Source: Chersky-840 sp035532735 (GTDB taxonomy: Bacteria; Actinomycetota; Acidimicrobiia; Acidimicrobiales; UBA8190). Taken from it: a stretch of 42,574 nt of DNA. Location: positions 1-42,574 of the forward strand of contig DATKQM010000054.1 of the NCBI GenBank assembly GCA_035532735.1, written 5' to 3'. Positions 7,725-17,900 of the stretch are shown here, piece after piece. The notes under the pieces were generated by a model. The model worked only from the letters and a program-made list of their open reading frames with translations. It searched no databases and had not been told where the DNA came from. Within the stretch, counting starts at the first letter, position 1, and every line of letters starts with the position of its first letter. A program made the translations under genes and the position numbers.

Positions 7725-7736
7725 TAGGATCGCAAG
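7725..7736 (+). promoter_or_regulatory. -10 hexamer for a leaderless PIG-L gene
   Basis: TAGGAT (7725-7730) ends exactly 6 nt before the ATG at 7737. Transcription from it would start at or next to the A of the start codon. No clear -35. Confidence 0.5.
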
Positions 7737-8489
7737 ATGGCGAACAACGGACCCGACCCGACTCCGATGATTCTCGACGACCTCGAGGGCGTCGAGAAGA
7801 TCCTGGTGGTCTGCGCGCATCCCGACGACGTCGATTTCGGTGTGGCGGGATCGGTGGCGGTGTGGGTGAAGGCGGGGATCGACGTCGCCTATTGCATCGT
7901 GACCGACGGGGACGCCGGTGGATCGGATCGCTCCATCTCCCGCGCGGACATGGCGGTGCTGCGACGCGAGGAACAGCGGGCCGCCGCGGCCGAGGTGGGG
8001 GTGCACGACGTCACGTTCCTCGGCTACCCCGACGGGCGCCTCACGCCGAGCATCGAGTTGCGTCGGGACATCAGCAGGCAGATTCGGATCGACCGCCCGC
8101 AGCGACTCGTCTGCCAATCACCCGAGCGACTCTGGGACCGTATCGGGGCCAGTCATCCCGACCATCTGGCCGCGGGCGAGGCGTCGGTGTGCGCGGTCTA
8201 TCCCGATGCTCGGAACCCCTTCGCACATCCTGAGCTCCTCGAAGAAGGCCTCGAACCCCACACCGTCCCCGAGATGTGGTTGATGGCGGCTCCGAATCCC
8301 GATCGAGCTGTCGAGATCACCGACACGTTCGACCGCAAGATCGCGGCCCTGCGTCGTCACCGGAGCCAGGTGGGCGACGGTGAATGGCTCGAAGACCGCA
8401 TCCGGCCGTGGGTCGAAGGCAGTGGCCGCGCCGCGGGTCTCGGCGACGGTCGACTGGCCGAGCTGTTCAAGGTCGTCGTCAACCCCTGA
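7737..8489 (+). CDS. PIG-L/LmbE-family deacetylase
   Basis: 250-residue zinc-dependent N-deacetylase of the family that includes the mycothiol and bacillithiol biosynthesis enzymes and PIG-L. The metal site is visible as AHPDDVDFG near residue 28 (His-Pro-Asp-Asp) and a later HPDHLAAGE that gives the third ligand region. DGDAGGSDRS and FLGYPDGRL are typical loop motifs. In actinomycetes these enzymes act on mycothiol precursors, GlcNAc conjugates or drug adducts; nothing here identifies the substrate. The transcript appears leaderless. A glutamine amidotransferase gene starts 8 nt after the stop, so the two are probably co-transcribed. Confidence 0.88.
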   Translation: MANNGPDPTPMILDDLEGVEKILVVCAHPDDVDFGVAGSVAVWVKAGIDVAYCIVTDGDAGGSDRSISRADMAVLRREEQRAAAAEVGVHDVTFLGYPDGRLTPSIELRRDISRQIRIDRPQRLVCQSPERLWDRIGASHPDHLAAGEASVCAVYPDARNPFAHPELLEEGLEPHTVPEMWLMAAPNPDRAVEITDTFDRKIAALRRHRSQVGDGEWLEDRIRPWVEGSGRAAGLGDGRLAELFKVVVNP

Positions 8490-8496
8490 CGTCGCC

Positions 8497-9207
8497 GTGC
8501 CGTCGGACCGTCACGGGTCGTCGCCGTCGCGTCCGGGTCGTCCCTGGGTCGTGGCCCAACACGCACCGCACGAAGGCCCGGGCGTCCTCACCGATGTGCT
8601 GGCCGGTGCGGGCGTGGATACCCGTGTCGTGCGGCTCGATCGTGGCGATGAGCTCCCCGCGCCGGGCGATCTCGGTGGCCTCGTCGTCATGGGCGGCGCC
8701 ATGGGGGTCCACGACGACGACGAGTTCCCCTGGCTCGAAACCGAGCGCCGGTGGATGGCCGAGGCGGTCGGGTCCGACGTGCCGGTTCTCGGTGTCTGTT
8801 TGGGCGCCCAACAACTCGCCGCCGCCCTCGGCGCGTCGATAACCACCGGGCCCGCACCCGAGATCGGGGTGGGTGAGGTCGAGCTCACCGCCGAGGGTCG
8901 AGCCGATCCGGTCCTCGGCCCCGAGGGGGAGCGGGTCCAGGTCATCCACTGGCACGGCGACACCTTCGACATCCCCGCCGGTGCCCTCCACCTGGCGTCG
9001 GGGTCCCGATATTCGAACCAGGCCTTTCGCTACGGGTCTATCGCCTACGGGTTGCAATTCCACATCGAGCTCGACGACGCCATGGCGCAGGCTTGGGCAT
9101 CCGAGCTCCCCGCGGGAGTCACGCTCGACATCGAAGCTCGCCGCGCCGTCGAAGCAGTGGGACGGCGCGTCTTGTCACGTTTCGTCGAGATGGCGCGGCG
9201 GGCCTGA
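8497..9207 (+). CDS. Class I glutamine amidotransferase (GMP-synthase-like domain)
   Basis: 236-residue GATase1-domain protein. The nucleophile elbow GVCLGAQQLA holds the catalytic Cys, and GLQFHIELD supplies the His-x-Glu of the triad. VVMGGAMGVHDDDEFPWL and IHWHGDTFDIPAGA are characteristic of the stand-alone GMP-synthase-like amidotransferases, which release ammonia from glutamine or act as gamma-glutamyl hydrolases. The synthase partner is not present. Start uncertain: GTG at 8497 is 8 nt after the PIG-L stop, while GTG at 8551 begins right at the conserved domain (AQHAPHEGPG). The first gives 17 extra residues rich in Ser/Arg/Pro. Likely in an operon with the PIG-L deacetylase. Confidence 0.88.
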   Translation: MPSDRHGSSPSRPGRPWVVAQHAPHEGPGVLTDVLAGAGVDTRVVRLDRGDELPAPGDLGGLVVMGGAMGVHDDDEFPWLETERRWMAEAVGSDVPVLGVCLGAQQLAAALGASITTGPAPEIGVGEVELTAEGRADPVLGPEGERVQVIHWHGDTFDIPAGALHLASGSRYSNQAFRYGSIAYGLQFHIELDDAMAQAWASELPAGVTLDIEARRAVEAVGRRVLSRFVEMARRA

Positions 9208-9222
9208 GTCCGTCGGTGGGAG

Positions 9223-9681
9223 TCAGACCCAGCGGAGATCGTCGTCGGCCTGCTCGGTGACACGCGCGCAGGTCGGGCAATACCAACGCGCTTCGAGCGA
9301 CGTGCCGCATGAGCGATGGTGAGGGCCTTCCACGTCGCCGCCGGCGTCGCGCGCACCCCATCGGCTGAGCAGCCGGAGTGCCCCCGCAAGGTCGCGCCCG
9401 GCTTCGGTGACCCGGTACTCGACGCGCGGCGGCCGGTCCGAATACCGCGCACCCGCCACCAATCCCTGTTCCTCGAGTCGCCGGAGGCGGGCCGTCAGCA
9501 CGTTCGGGGCCACCTTGGGAATGGCCTCTTGGAGATCGGAGAACCGTCGAGGTCCGTCCAGCAGGGCATCCACCACGAGGAGGGTCCATCGGTCCCCGAC
9601 AGCAGCCATGGCGGCGTCGAGTCCGGAGGTCACGTCGGTGATCCTCGCAGGTGGCGGTGGGCCGGGCCGTGTTCGCTGCAT
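9223..9681 (-). CDS. HxlR-family winged-helix regulator with C-terminal zinc-ribbon-like tail
   Basis: 152-residue DNA-binding repressor/activator. The winged-helix domain (about residues 18-110) carries GDRWTLLVVDALLDGPRRFSDL and PNVLTARLRRLEEQGLV, the recognition-helix pattern of HxlR proteins. The tail adds CGTSLEARWYCPTC, a Cys-x11-Cys-x2-Cys zinc-ribbon-like element that short HxlR proteins lack. Upstream is a perfect palindrome (9696-9712) overlapping its promoter, so autoregulation is likely, and the site also faces the protease gene at 9776. A TACCAT hexamer 8 nt before the ATG suggests a leaderless message. The signal sensed is unknown. Confidence 0.9.
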   Translation of the reverse strand: MQRTRPGPPPPARITDVTSGLDAAMAAVGDRWTLLVVDALLDGPRRFSDLQEAIPKVAPNVLTARLRRLEEQGLVAGARYSDRPPRVEYRVTEAGRDLAGALRLLSRWGARDAGGDVEGPHHRSCGTSLEARWYCPTCARVTEQADDDLRWV

Positions 9682-9689
9682 CGCCCACC

Positions 9690-9715
9690 ATGGTAACTTG
9701 CAAGTTGCAAGTGAC
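9690..9715. promoter_or_regulatory. Palindromic operator and promoter between the HxlR and protease genes
   Basis: ACTTGCAA-G-TTGCAAGT (9696-9712) is a perfect inverted repeat of 8-bp arms about one base. It extends with one mismatch to 9693-9715 (outer GT/AC). On the minus strand it overlaps the upstream edge of TACCAT (9695 to 9690), the -10-like hexamer of the HxlR gene. Its position fits autorepression; control of the protease 60 bp away is possible. Confidence 0.8.
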
Positions 9716-9775
9716 TAGCGGAACGAGACCGGGCACGGGAATGTGCAGGTCAGAAGCAGATCTGGAGGCCAAGCG

Positions 9776-10666
9776 ATGGCAACAGTGGCAGAGGAGCTTT
9801 CGAAGGCGACTGCGGACGTGGCGGCCCGGGTGGCCCCCTCGGTGGTCGGCGTGGGCGCAGGCGGGAGTGGTGTGGTGGTGGGTCCGGGGCTCGTGGTGAC
9901 CAACGCCCACAACATCCGTCGCGACGAGGTCGTCGTCACCTTTGCCGACGGCCGGCGAGCCGACGGTCGTCCCGCGGGCGTCGACGTGGAGGGCGACCTG
10001 GCCGTGGTGGCGGTGGAGACCGCCGACGCCCCGGCACTGGCGTTCGCCCGATCCACGGTCCGCATGGGTGATGCGGTGCTGGCCCTGGCCAATCCGGGCG
10101 GGCGGGCGGTCCGAGTCAGCGTCGGGTTCGTCTCCTCGCTCGACGTGGCCTTTCGGGGTCCCGGCGGCCGGCGCGTAGGCGGCGCCATCGAACACACCGC
10201 GCCCTTGGCTCGTGGATCCTCGGGTGGGCCCGTGGTCGACGTCCTCGGGAACCTGGTCGGGATCGATACCCATCGCGTCGGCGACGGCTTCTATCTGGCC
10301 CTCCCCGCCGATCAAGACCTCAAGAACCGCGTCGATGCGCTGTCTCGCGGTGACGTGCCCCGCCGTCCACGACTGGGGATCGCCATTGCACCCCCCCGCG
10401 TGGCGCGACGCCTCCGGCAATCGGTGGGTCTGCCCGAACGTGACGGGCTCCTCGTCCACGCCGTCGAGGAGGGCGGAGCCGCCGATCGGGCTGGAATCCG
10501 TCAGGGTGACCTCGTGGTACGAGTCGGCGCCACGAACGTGACCACGGTCGACGAGCTGGCGGCTGCGCTCGAGAGCTCGGCCCCCGATGCGCCGGTCGCG
10601 GTCCTCGTGGTCCGGGGTGCGGACGAGGTCGCGCTGGCCGTCGACTTCGCCGAGATCGCCGACTGA
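9776..10666 (+). CDS. HtrA-like trypsin-family protease with C-terminal PDZ domain, cytoplasmic
   Basis: 296-residue serine protease of the DegP/HtrA type. The triad is visible as His45 (TNAHN), Asp74 (GDLAVV) and Ser149 (GSSGGPV). A PDZ domain follows (about residues 205-290) with RLGIAIAP, GLLVHAVEEGGAADRAGIRQGDLVVRVG. Unlike most HtrA proteins it has neither a signal peptide nor a membrane anchor, so it should act inside the cell; this is unusual and the targets are unknown. The ATG at 9776 has GGAGG 7 nt upstream. It is divergent from the HxlR regulator and shares its upstream region with the palindromic operator. Confidence 0.88.
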   Translation: MATVAEELSKATADVAARVAPSVVGVGAGGSGVVVGPGLVVTNAHNIRRDEVVVTFADGRRADGRPAGVDVEGDLAVVAVETADAPALAFARSTVRMGDAVLALANPGGRAVRVSVGFVSSLDVAFRGPGGRRVGGAIEHTAPLARGSSGGPVVDVLGNLVGIDTHRVGDGFYLALPADQDLKNRVDALSRGDVPRRPRLGIAIAPPRVARRLRQSVGLPERDGLLVHAVEEGGAADRAGIRQGDLVVRVGATNVTTVDELAAALESSAPDAPVAVLVVRGADEVALAVDFAEIAD

Positions 10667-10716
10667 CGACGCCGTTCCGGTTCGCCGGGGCCGAGCTGCG
10701 CGTGGCAACCTGCTCT

Positions 10717-10742
10717 TCCCCGGGGCTGGGTCGCCCCGGGGA
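10717..10742 (+). terminator. GC-rich hairpin between the protease and EthD genes
   Basis: TCCCCGGGG (10717-10725) and CCCCGGGGA (10734-10742) form a 9-bp stem with an 8-nt loop. There is no T-run, so it may be a weak terminator or a leader hairpin for the EthD gene, whose ribosome site CGGAGG lies at 10765-10770. Confidence 0.45.
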
Positions 10743-10778
10743 GATCCCGACGACGCAACCCCGACGGAGGACCTCGCC

Positions 10779-11126
10779 ATGGTCAAGCTCACCTGCCTCG
10801 TTCGCCGCAAGAAAGGCATGTCTCCCGAGGAGTTCCACGCGTACTGGCGCGACCGCCACGGACCGCTGGTGGTGTCCACACGCAGCGGGAGCCACGTCCA
10901 GCGCTATGAGCAGCATCACCGCGCCTTGAGCGACTACGGGCCCGACGATGACGGGCAGTACGACGGGGTGACCGAGCAGTGGTTCGAGTCGATGGAGGAG
11001 TACCAGGCCCACATCGCGGAGAAGGACTTCGCCGAGGTGTGGGCGGACCTGCCCAAATTCCTCGACGTCGATCGCCTGGCATTCGTCGTCACCGAAGATC
11101 CGGTGGTGATCCTGGCCGATCGCTGA
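10779..11126 (+). CDS. EthD-domain protein (dimeric alpha/beta barrel)
   Basis: 115-residue protein of the EthD family. VKLTCLVRRKKGMSPEEFHAYW followed by RDRHGPLV is the signature of the ferredoxin-like fold, and QRYEQHHR, YDGVTEQWF and VWADLPKFLDVDR complete it. EthD itself helps ether degradation by a P450; many relatives are small dimeric enzymes or helpers of polyketide or terpene metabolism, with no set function. The start has CGGAGG 8 nt upstream and matches the domain edge exactly. No P450 is nearby. Confidence 0.85.
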   Translation: MVKLTCLVRRKKGMSPEEFHAYWRDRHGPLVVSTRSGSHVQRYEQHHRALSDYGPDDDGQYDGVTEQWFESMEEYQAHIAEKDFAEVWADLPKFLDVDRLAFVVTEDPVVILADR

Positions 11127-11144
11127 CACGCGCTGTTGGAACAA

Positions 11145-11179
11145 CACGGTTGGAGAAACACGGTTGGAGAAACACCGTG
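11145..11179 (+). repeat. 14-bp direct repeat that can form a hairpin
   Basis: CACGGTTGGAGAAA occurs twice in a row (11145-11158, 11159-11172) followed by CACCGTG. CACGGT in either copy can pair with ACCGTG (11174-11179), so the terminator-like hairpin between the EthD gene and the convergent GH43-like gene has two possible partners. No T-run. Confidence 0.65.
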
Positions 11180-11196
11180 CCGGTCTGCGGTCGAGG

Positions 11197-12993
11197 TTAC
11201 GGGTCCGAGCCTCCGACCACCGGTGCGACCAGGCGGACCGAGCCCATCGAACCGAGATAGGCGGAGTCTCCGTAGGAGAAGATCCCGCCGTCTGACGCCA
11301 CCAGCCAGTACCCCCCGCTTCCCGGACCGGCCACGATCCCGACGACGGGCCGGCTGATCCGCTGTCCACCCATGGAGCCGTAGAACGGCGCGGCGCCGAA
11401 GGCGAAGATCCCGCCGTCGGACCCTACGAGCCAGTACCCCCCACCTTGGGGCATCGACGCGATCCCGACGACGGGCGCGTCGAGGTGTCGGGCACCCATG
11501 GAGCCGTAGAACGGCGCGTCACCGAAGGCGAAGACCCCGCCGTCAGACGCCACCAGCCTGTACCCGCCTCCGTCGGACGTGGGAGTCATCGCCACGATGG
11601 GCGCGTCGAGGTGCCGGCCACCCATGGAGCCGAAATACCGGGCGTCACCGAAGGCAAAGACCCCGCCGTCAGACGCCACCATCCAGTAGCCATCCCCGTC
11701 GGACGTCGGCGCCATCCCGACGACAGGGGCGTCCAGCGTACGGCCACCCATCGAACCCTCGAAGGGCGCGTCGAAGGCGAAGATGCCACCGTCAGCGCCC
11801 ACCTCCCAGTACCCGCCTGTGGCCGGGTCAGACGCGCCTTGGACCACTGGCGCACGCAGTGCCGTCGCACCCATCGACCCCGCGAAGCGGGCCGCTCCGA
11901 ACGTGAACACACCGCCGTCCATGGCGAACAGGTGATAGCCCTCGGGGGACTGGCCGGCCTCCACCGTCGGGGTGCCTCGCGCGAACGTCACGGGCGCGAT
12001 CCAGAGGCTGCGGAACTCGCCACCGCTATAGGAGTAGTCACTGACCGGGCCGTCCCAGGCGTGGTATGCCATCCACCAGTTCCCCGCGGGGTCCTGGAAG
12101 AGCGACTCGCCGCCCGGGCCGAGTCGCGCCGCGTCGGAGTGGAGGATCGGGGCACCCGTGGGTTTGGTGCATGGCCCGAACGGGCCGGCACACTCCGCGT
12201 ACCCCACGCCGTAGCCGGGGCTGTTCCATGCCCCCCCGGAGTAGAACAGGACGTAGGCGCCCGCCACGTCGACCATGTCGGGCCCCTCCACGGTGGACTC
12301 CCAGGATTGGTCTTGTGCGAGCACCGCGTGCGGCGACGAGGCCAGAGACAAGCCGTCAGATGACAGCAGTGCGGCCCAGATCGACGCCGGCAGGTGGGAC
12401 TGGCCTGCATTCGACTTCCAATACAGATACGGGGTGCCGCTCGAGTCGACGAAGGGCTGGGGGTCGATGGACCCGCCCAGGCTGGTCTGACAGATCCAGG
12501 GTGCCAGGGAGCTGTCGATGAAGGGACCGGTCGGGCCGGCGGAAGTGGCCGTCAAGATGCACTCCTGACCGGTGCCGGAAACCTCGGTTGCATAGAACAT
12601 GACGTATTGGCCGTTGAGAAAAACGACCCCCGGAGACCACGTCCGCCCCGGCTCCGACCACGAGGGCAAAGTCGGCAAGCCGTCGCCGACCGGATTCCAG
12701 GTCTGGAGGTCGGTCGACGTGAGCACGGGGATGTTCCCGAGGATGCTGCCGGTCGTATATGCGTAGTAGGTCGTTCCCACCCGGATCACGTCGGGGTCGG
12801 GCGCATCTGCGTCGTAGACGGGGGTGGTCACGCCCGCAGATGCTCGGGGAAGCGCTTGAGCGCCGGCGGGTGGTACTCCGAATGCCAACACCTCGAGTGT
12901 CAGTGCCCCGAGTGCCCCCATCAGGACCAGGACGGCGCCGCCGAGCGGGCCCAGGGAGTGCCCGGCGCGACCTGATCTGTTCGTCGAGGCCAC
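11197..12993 (-). CDS. Secreted GH43-like glycoside hydrolase with six C-terminal repeats
   Basis: 598-residue exported protein. The N-terminus has a positively charged start, a hydrophobic stretch (about residues 15-40) and an A-x-A type cleavage area. The next 320 residues resemble the five-bladed propeller of family 43 (arabinanases, xylosidases): DAPDPDVIRVG (possible base Asp), GSIDPQPFVDSSGTPYLYW (transition-state Asp) and STVEGPDMVDVAG (possible acid Glu). The last 250 residues are six repeats of about 42 residues with the core DGG(I/V)FAFGDAxFxGSMG..LDAPVVG and GGYWLVASDGG, seen in many secreted actinobacterial proteins. These probably form a second propeller that binds polysaccharide or the cell wall. 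The GTG start at 12993 is likely. Substrate unknown. Confidence 0.82.
   Translation of the reverse strand: MASTNRSGRAGHSLGPLGGAVLVLMGALGALTLEVLAFGVPPAGAQALPRASAGVTTPVYDADAPDPDVIRVGTTYYAYTTGSILGNIPVLTSTDLQTWNPVGDGLPTLPSWSEPGRTWSPGVVFLNGQYVMFYATEVSGTGQECILTATSAGPTGPFIDSSLAPWICQTSLGGSIDPQPFVDSSGTPYLYWKSNAGQSHLPASIWAALLSSDGLSLASSPHAVLAQDQSWESTVEGPDMVDVAGAYVLFYSGGAWNSPGYGVGYAECAGPFGPCTKPTGAPILHSDAARLGPGGESLFQDPAGNWWMAYHAWDGPVSDYSYSGGEFRSLWIAPVTFARGTPTVEAGQSPEGYHLFAMDGGVFTFGAARFAGSMGATALRAPVVQGASDPATGGYWEVGADGGIFAFDAPFEGSMGGRTLDAPVVGMAPTSDGDGYWMVASDGGVFAFGDARYFGSMGGRHLDAPIVAMTPTSDGGGYRLVASDGGVFAFGDAPFYGSMGARHLDAPVVGIASMPQGGGYWLVGSDGGIFAFGAAPFYGSMGGQRISRPVVGIVAGPGSGGYWLVASDGGIFSYGDSAYLGSMGSVRLVAPVVGGSDP
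11203..11946 (-). repeat. Six tandem ~126-bp coding repeats
   Basis: The 3' third of the GH43-like gene is made of six units of about 126 bp, each encoding GYW-V-SDGGxFAFG-A-F-GSMG---L-APVVG with a variable linker. The second unit from the N-terminal side is shorter in the FAFGDA segment (FAFDA). The middle units are most alike at DNA level, suggesting recent duplication or gene conversion. Confidence 0.85.
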
Positions 12994-13065
12994 TGGTGCG
13001 ACGATCCGGCGTCCGAGTGCGCGGGTTCGAGGGCGGTGGAGCGCGGTGGGCGATGAGCGAGTCGC

Positions 13066-15765
<2,700 letters not shown>

Positions 15766-15951
15766 TCTGCTCCTCAGAGGAGAAGTCCGGCACACCGAGC
15801 CCGAGGGCCAGGCCTCGGAGGCTTGAGGTGTAGCGTCTCCAAGGCTCGCCCTTGGGAGTGACGCCTTGTTGGGGCCAGACGACCGCAAACCTGGGTTGTC
15901 GCCTTCGCGCAGGCTCGACGCCTCTTCTGAGCATCGACAAAGGACCGTCAT

Positions 15952-16242
15952 TTGCCTGCCGTCCCGTCCGCTCGGCTCCACCTGGTGGCGCCGGTCCCGG
16001 ACACAGATCCCGGACACGACGAACGCCCTCGCCCCGCGAGGACTTGCAGGCGTTGTCGGCGCCCCTTCGCTCGACACCCGTCCACCTGCTCCGATGACAC
16101 ATCGGCACGGTGGCTGTGCCCCCCCTGCCGCCGTGGCCAATCGTGGCGAGCGTCGACGACACACCTGTGGGTGGTGAGGGCGTCGACGGACTCTGAGCCA
16201 TCAACCGAACATGTGCCTGTTTGCGACGGGCGCTCTCGGTGA
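15952..16242 (+). CDS. Possible small CxxC/CxxC zinc-ribbon protein
   Basis: Up to 96 residues from TTG 15952, or 85 from GTG 15985. The centre holds CRRCRRPF and, 20 residues later, WLCPPCRRG. This C-x2-C ... W-x-C-x2-C pattern occurs in small zinc-ribbon proteins of actinomycetes (recalled, not searched). The strongest support is context: its TGA (16240-16242) overlaps the GTG of the next gene (16239) as GTGA, the classic coupled-translation overlap. Start and function are unknown; with a GAF-ANTAR partner a regulatory role is a guess. An overlapping frame (15866-16177) lacks these features. The 15766-15951 stretch upstream holds the acnA leader and a TAGCGT hexamer at 15831, otherwise nothing clear. 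Confidence 0.5.
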   Translation: MPAVPSARLHLVAPVPDTDPGHDERPRPARTCRRCRRPFARHPSTCSDDTSARWLCPPCRRGQSWRASTTHLWVVRASTDSEPSTEHVPVCDGRSR

Positions 16243-16937
16243 GCCCTGACGATCCGAAACGCTTCTGGGCGATGCTGTCAGGCGCCGGTGAACACGAACC
16301 GCCTTCGTTGGCGACGTTGTGTCGGGGATGTGTCGCGCTCCTGCCCGTGAGCGGTGCTGCGGTCTCGCTCATGGCTCCAGCTCACGCCCAGAGTGTCGCC
16401 AGTGCCTTTGACGGCACGGCGCGGGCCATTCAGGACCTCGAGTTCACCCTCGGGGAGGGGCCGGCTCTGGACTCCTACGCCGAAGGCAGGCCGGTCCTCG
16501 TAGACGACGTCGGAAACCTCGATGGCCGGTGGCCGCAGTTCAGCACGGCCGTAGCGGCCATGGGAGTCCGCGCCGTGTTCGCGCTGCCCCTGCAGAGCAT
16601 CAGGACCAGGATCGGAGTCCTGGTCCTGTATCGCGACGAGGCGGGAGCCCTTTCCGAGGGCGAGCTCGCCGATGCTCTCGGCGTCGCCGACCTGATCACG
16701 CAGCTCGTCCTCGTCATGCAGTCCGAGGCGGGCGCAGAAACGGTGGCCTGGGCGCTCGACGTCTCGGATCACCGTGCGGTGGTCCATCAGGCCACGGGGA
16801 TGATCGCCGTGCAGATCGAGGCCGACGTCGAGGAGGCGCTCGTGCGACTTCGGGCCTACGCCTTCGCCGCCGAACGGCCTATTCGAGAGGTGGCGGGGGA
16901 CGTGGTGACCGGCCATCTGCGGTTCGACGACCGGTGA
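16239..16937 (+). CDS. GAF and ANTAR domain regulator
   Basis: 232-residue regulator. A GAF sensor domain spans about residues 15-160 (VALLPVSGAAVSLMA, DLEFTLGEGPALDSYAEGRPVLVDDV, FALPLQSIRTRIGVLVLYRD). It is followed by a C-terminal ANTAR domain (HQATGMIAVQIEADVEEALVRLRAYAFAAERPIREVA), the three-helix module that binds paired hexaloop hairpins in RNA and causes antitermination. Stand-alone GAF-ANTAR proteins are numerous in actinomycetes and mostly uncharacterised. The GTG at 16239 overlaps the stop of the small zinc-ribbon ORF. A second GAF-ANTAR gene follows. Confidence 0.88.
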   Translation: MSPDDPKRFWAMLSGAGEHEPPSLATLCRGCVALLPVSGAAVSLMAPAHAQSVASAFDGTARAIQDLEFTLGEGPALDSYAEGRPVLVDDVGNLDGRWPQFSTAVAAMGVRAVFALPLQSIRTRIGVLVLYRDEAGALSEGELADALGVADLITQLVLVMQSEAGAETVAWALDVSDHRAVVHQATGMIAVQIEADVEEALVRLRAYAFAAERPIREVAGDVVTGHLRFDDR

Positions 16938-17065
16938 CCACTCGCTGTGTGCCCCCCATGCGTCTCCAAGTCTCAAACGCGGTGGCAAAATGAGCGCCTA
17001 CTGATGCATCGGCAAACGGACGGGATCGACGACCCGACGGGGGCAACGTTGACGGAGGGGATGGA

Positions 17066-17839
17066 TTGACGATGGAACGGCGGGATGAATGGTTGGCGCG
17101 GACATTCGTCGAACTGGCCGACACCCTTGTCGCCGACTACGACGTCGTCGACTTTCTCTCCACGCTCTCGGAGCGATGCGTGGAGCTTCTCGAAACGGTC
17201 GAAGTAGGCCTCGTGCTCCTCGACCGTCACGGCGGGTTGCAGGTGATGGCGTCATCCACCGAACGGATGCGGGTGGCCGAGTTGTTCGAGGTGCAGAACG
17301 AGGAGGGGCCCTGTTTCGACTGTCAACGGGGCGGCCAACAGGTCATCAACAAGGCTCTCGACTCGACGAACAAGCGGTGGCCACGGTTCGGTCCCATGGC
17401 CCAGGCGGCCGGGTTCCAGATGGTCCACGCCCTGCCGCTGCGCCTCCGCAACGACGTCATCGGCGCCATGAACATCTTCGACACCGAGCTGAAGGACATG
17501 ACGTCCCCCCAGGTGAACATCAGCCAGGCCCTGGCTGACGCGGCGACCATCGGGATCCTTCAAGAACGCAGTGTCCGGCAACACGTCGACGTGGCGGGGC
17601 AGCTCCAAGGAGCGCTCAATTCCCGCATCGTGATCGAACAAGCGAAAGGTGTCGTAGCCGAACAACAGAAAGTGAGTATGGAGGAAGCGTTCGCACTGCT
17701 GCGGGGCTATTCCCGATACAATCACATCCCGCTCAGCGAGGTTGCTCGAGCCGTCATCGACCGATCCCTCAGCTCGGCCACGCTTCGGTCTGCTCCCTCA
17801 CTCGGCCGCGGCGCCGACGAGGCCCGAAAGGCGCCGTGA
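17066..17839 (+). CDS. Second GAF and ANTAR domain regulator
   Basis: 257-residue protein of the same design as its upstream neighbour but clearly diverged. The GAF domain (about residues 15-175) has VEVGLVLLDRHGGLQVMASSTE, NEEGPCFDCQRGGQQVIN and LPLRLRNDVIGAMNIFD; the ANTAR domain (about 185-240) has LNSRIVIEQAKGVVAEQQKVSMEEAFALLRGYSRYNHIPLSEVA, which is nearer the canonical sequence than that of the first copy. TTG at 17066 is preferred since GGAGG ends 7 nt upstream; ATG at 17072 is the alternative. The EEGPCFDC Cys pair could sense redox state (inference). The 128-nt gap before it shows only its ribosome site. Confidence 0.9.
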   Translation: MTMERRDEWLARTFVELADTLVADYDVVDFLSTLSERCVELLETVEVGLVLLDRHGGLQVMASSTERMRVAELFEVQNEEGPCFDCQRGGQQVINKALDSTNKRWPRFGPMAQAAGFQMVHALPLRLRNDVIGAMNIFDTELKDMTSPQVNISQALADAATIGILQERSVRQHVDVAGQLQGALNSRIVIEQAKGVVAEQQKVSMEEAFALLRGYSRYNHIPLSEVARAVIDRSLSSATLRSAPSLGRGADEARKAP

Positions 17840-17900
17840 CGAGCTGTCGCAGGGCCCGAGGCGTCGACGGCTGTGTCGGCGCTACGACGTAGATCTGGAC

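Noticed and set aside
9119..10879. 586-codon minus-strand frame across the HxlR gene, operator and protease
   Set aside because: Runs through a regulator in another frame, a promoter and a protease gene; no recognisable domain.
11203..11946. Regular repeats as a CRISPR array
   Set aside because: Units are about 126 bp, in frame and encode a protein repeat; no short identical repeats with unique spacers.
12394..12975. 193-codon plus-strand frame opposite the GH43-like gene start
   Set aside because: Shadow of the signal peptide and propeller coding region; no motif.
15866..16177. 103-codon frame overlapping the small zinc-ribbon ORF
   Set aside because: Lacks a Cys pattern and any coupling to the next gene; the other frame has both.
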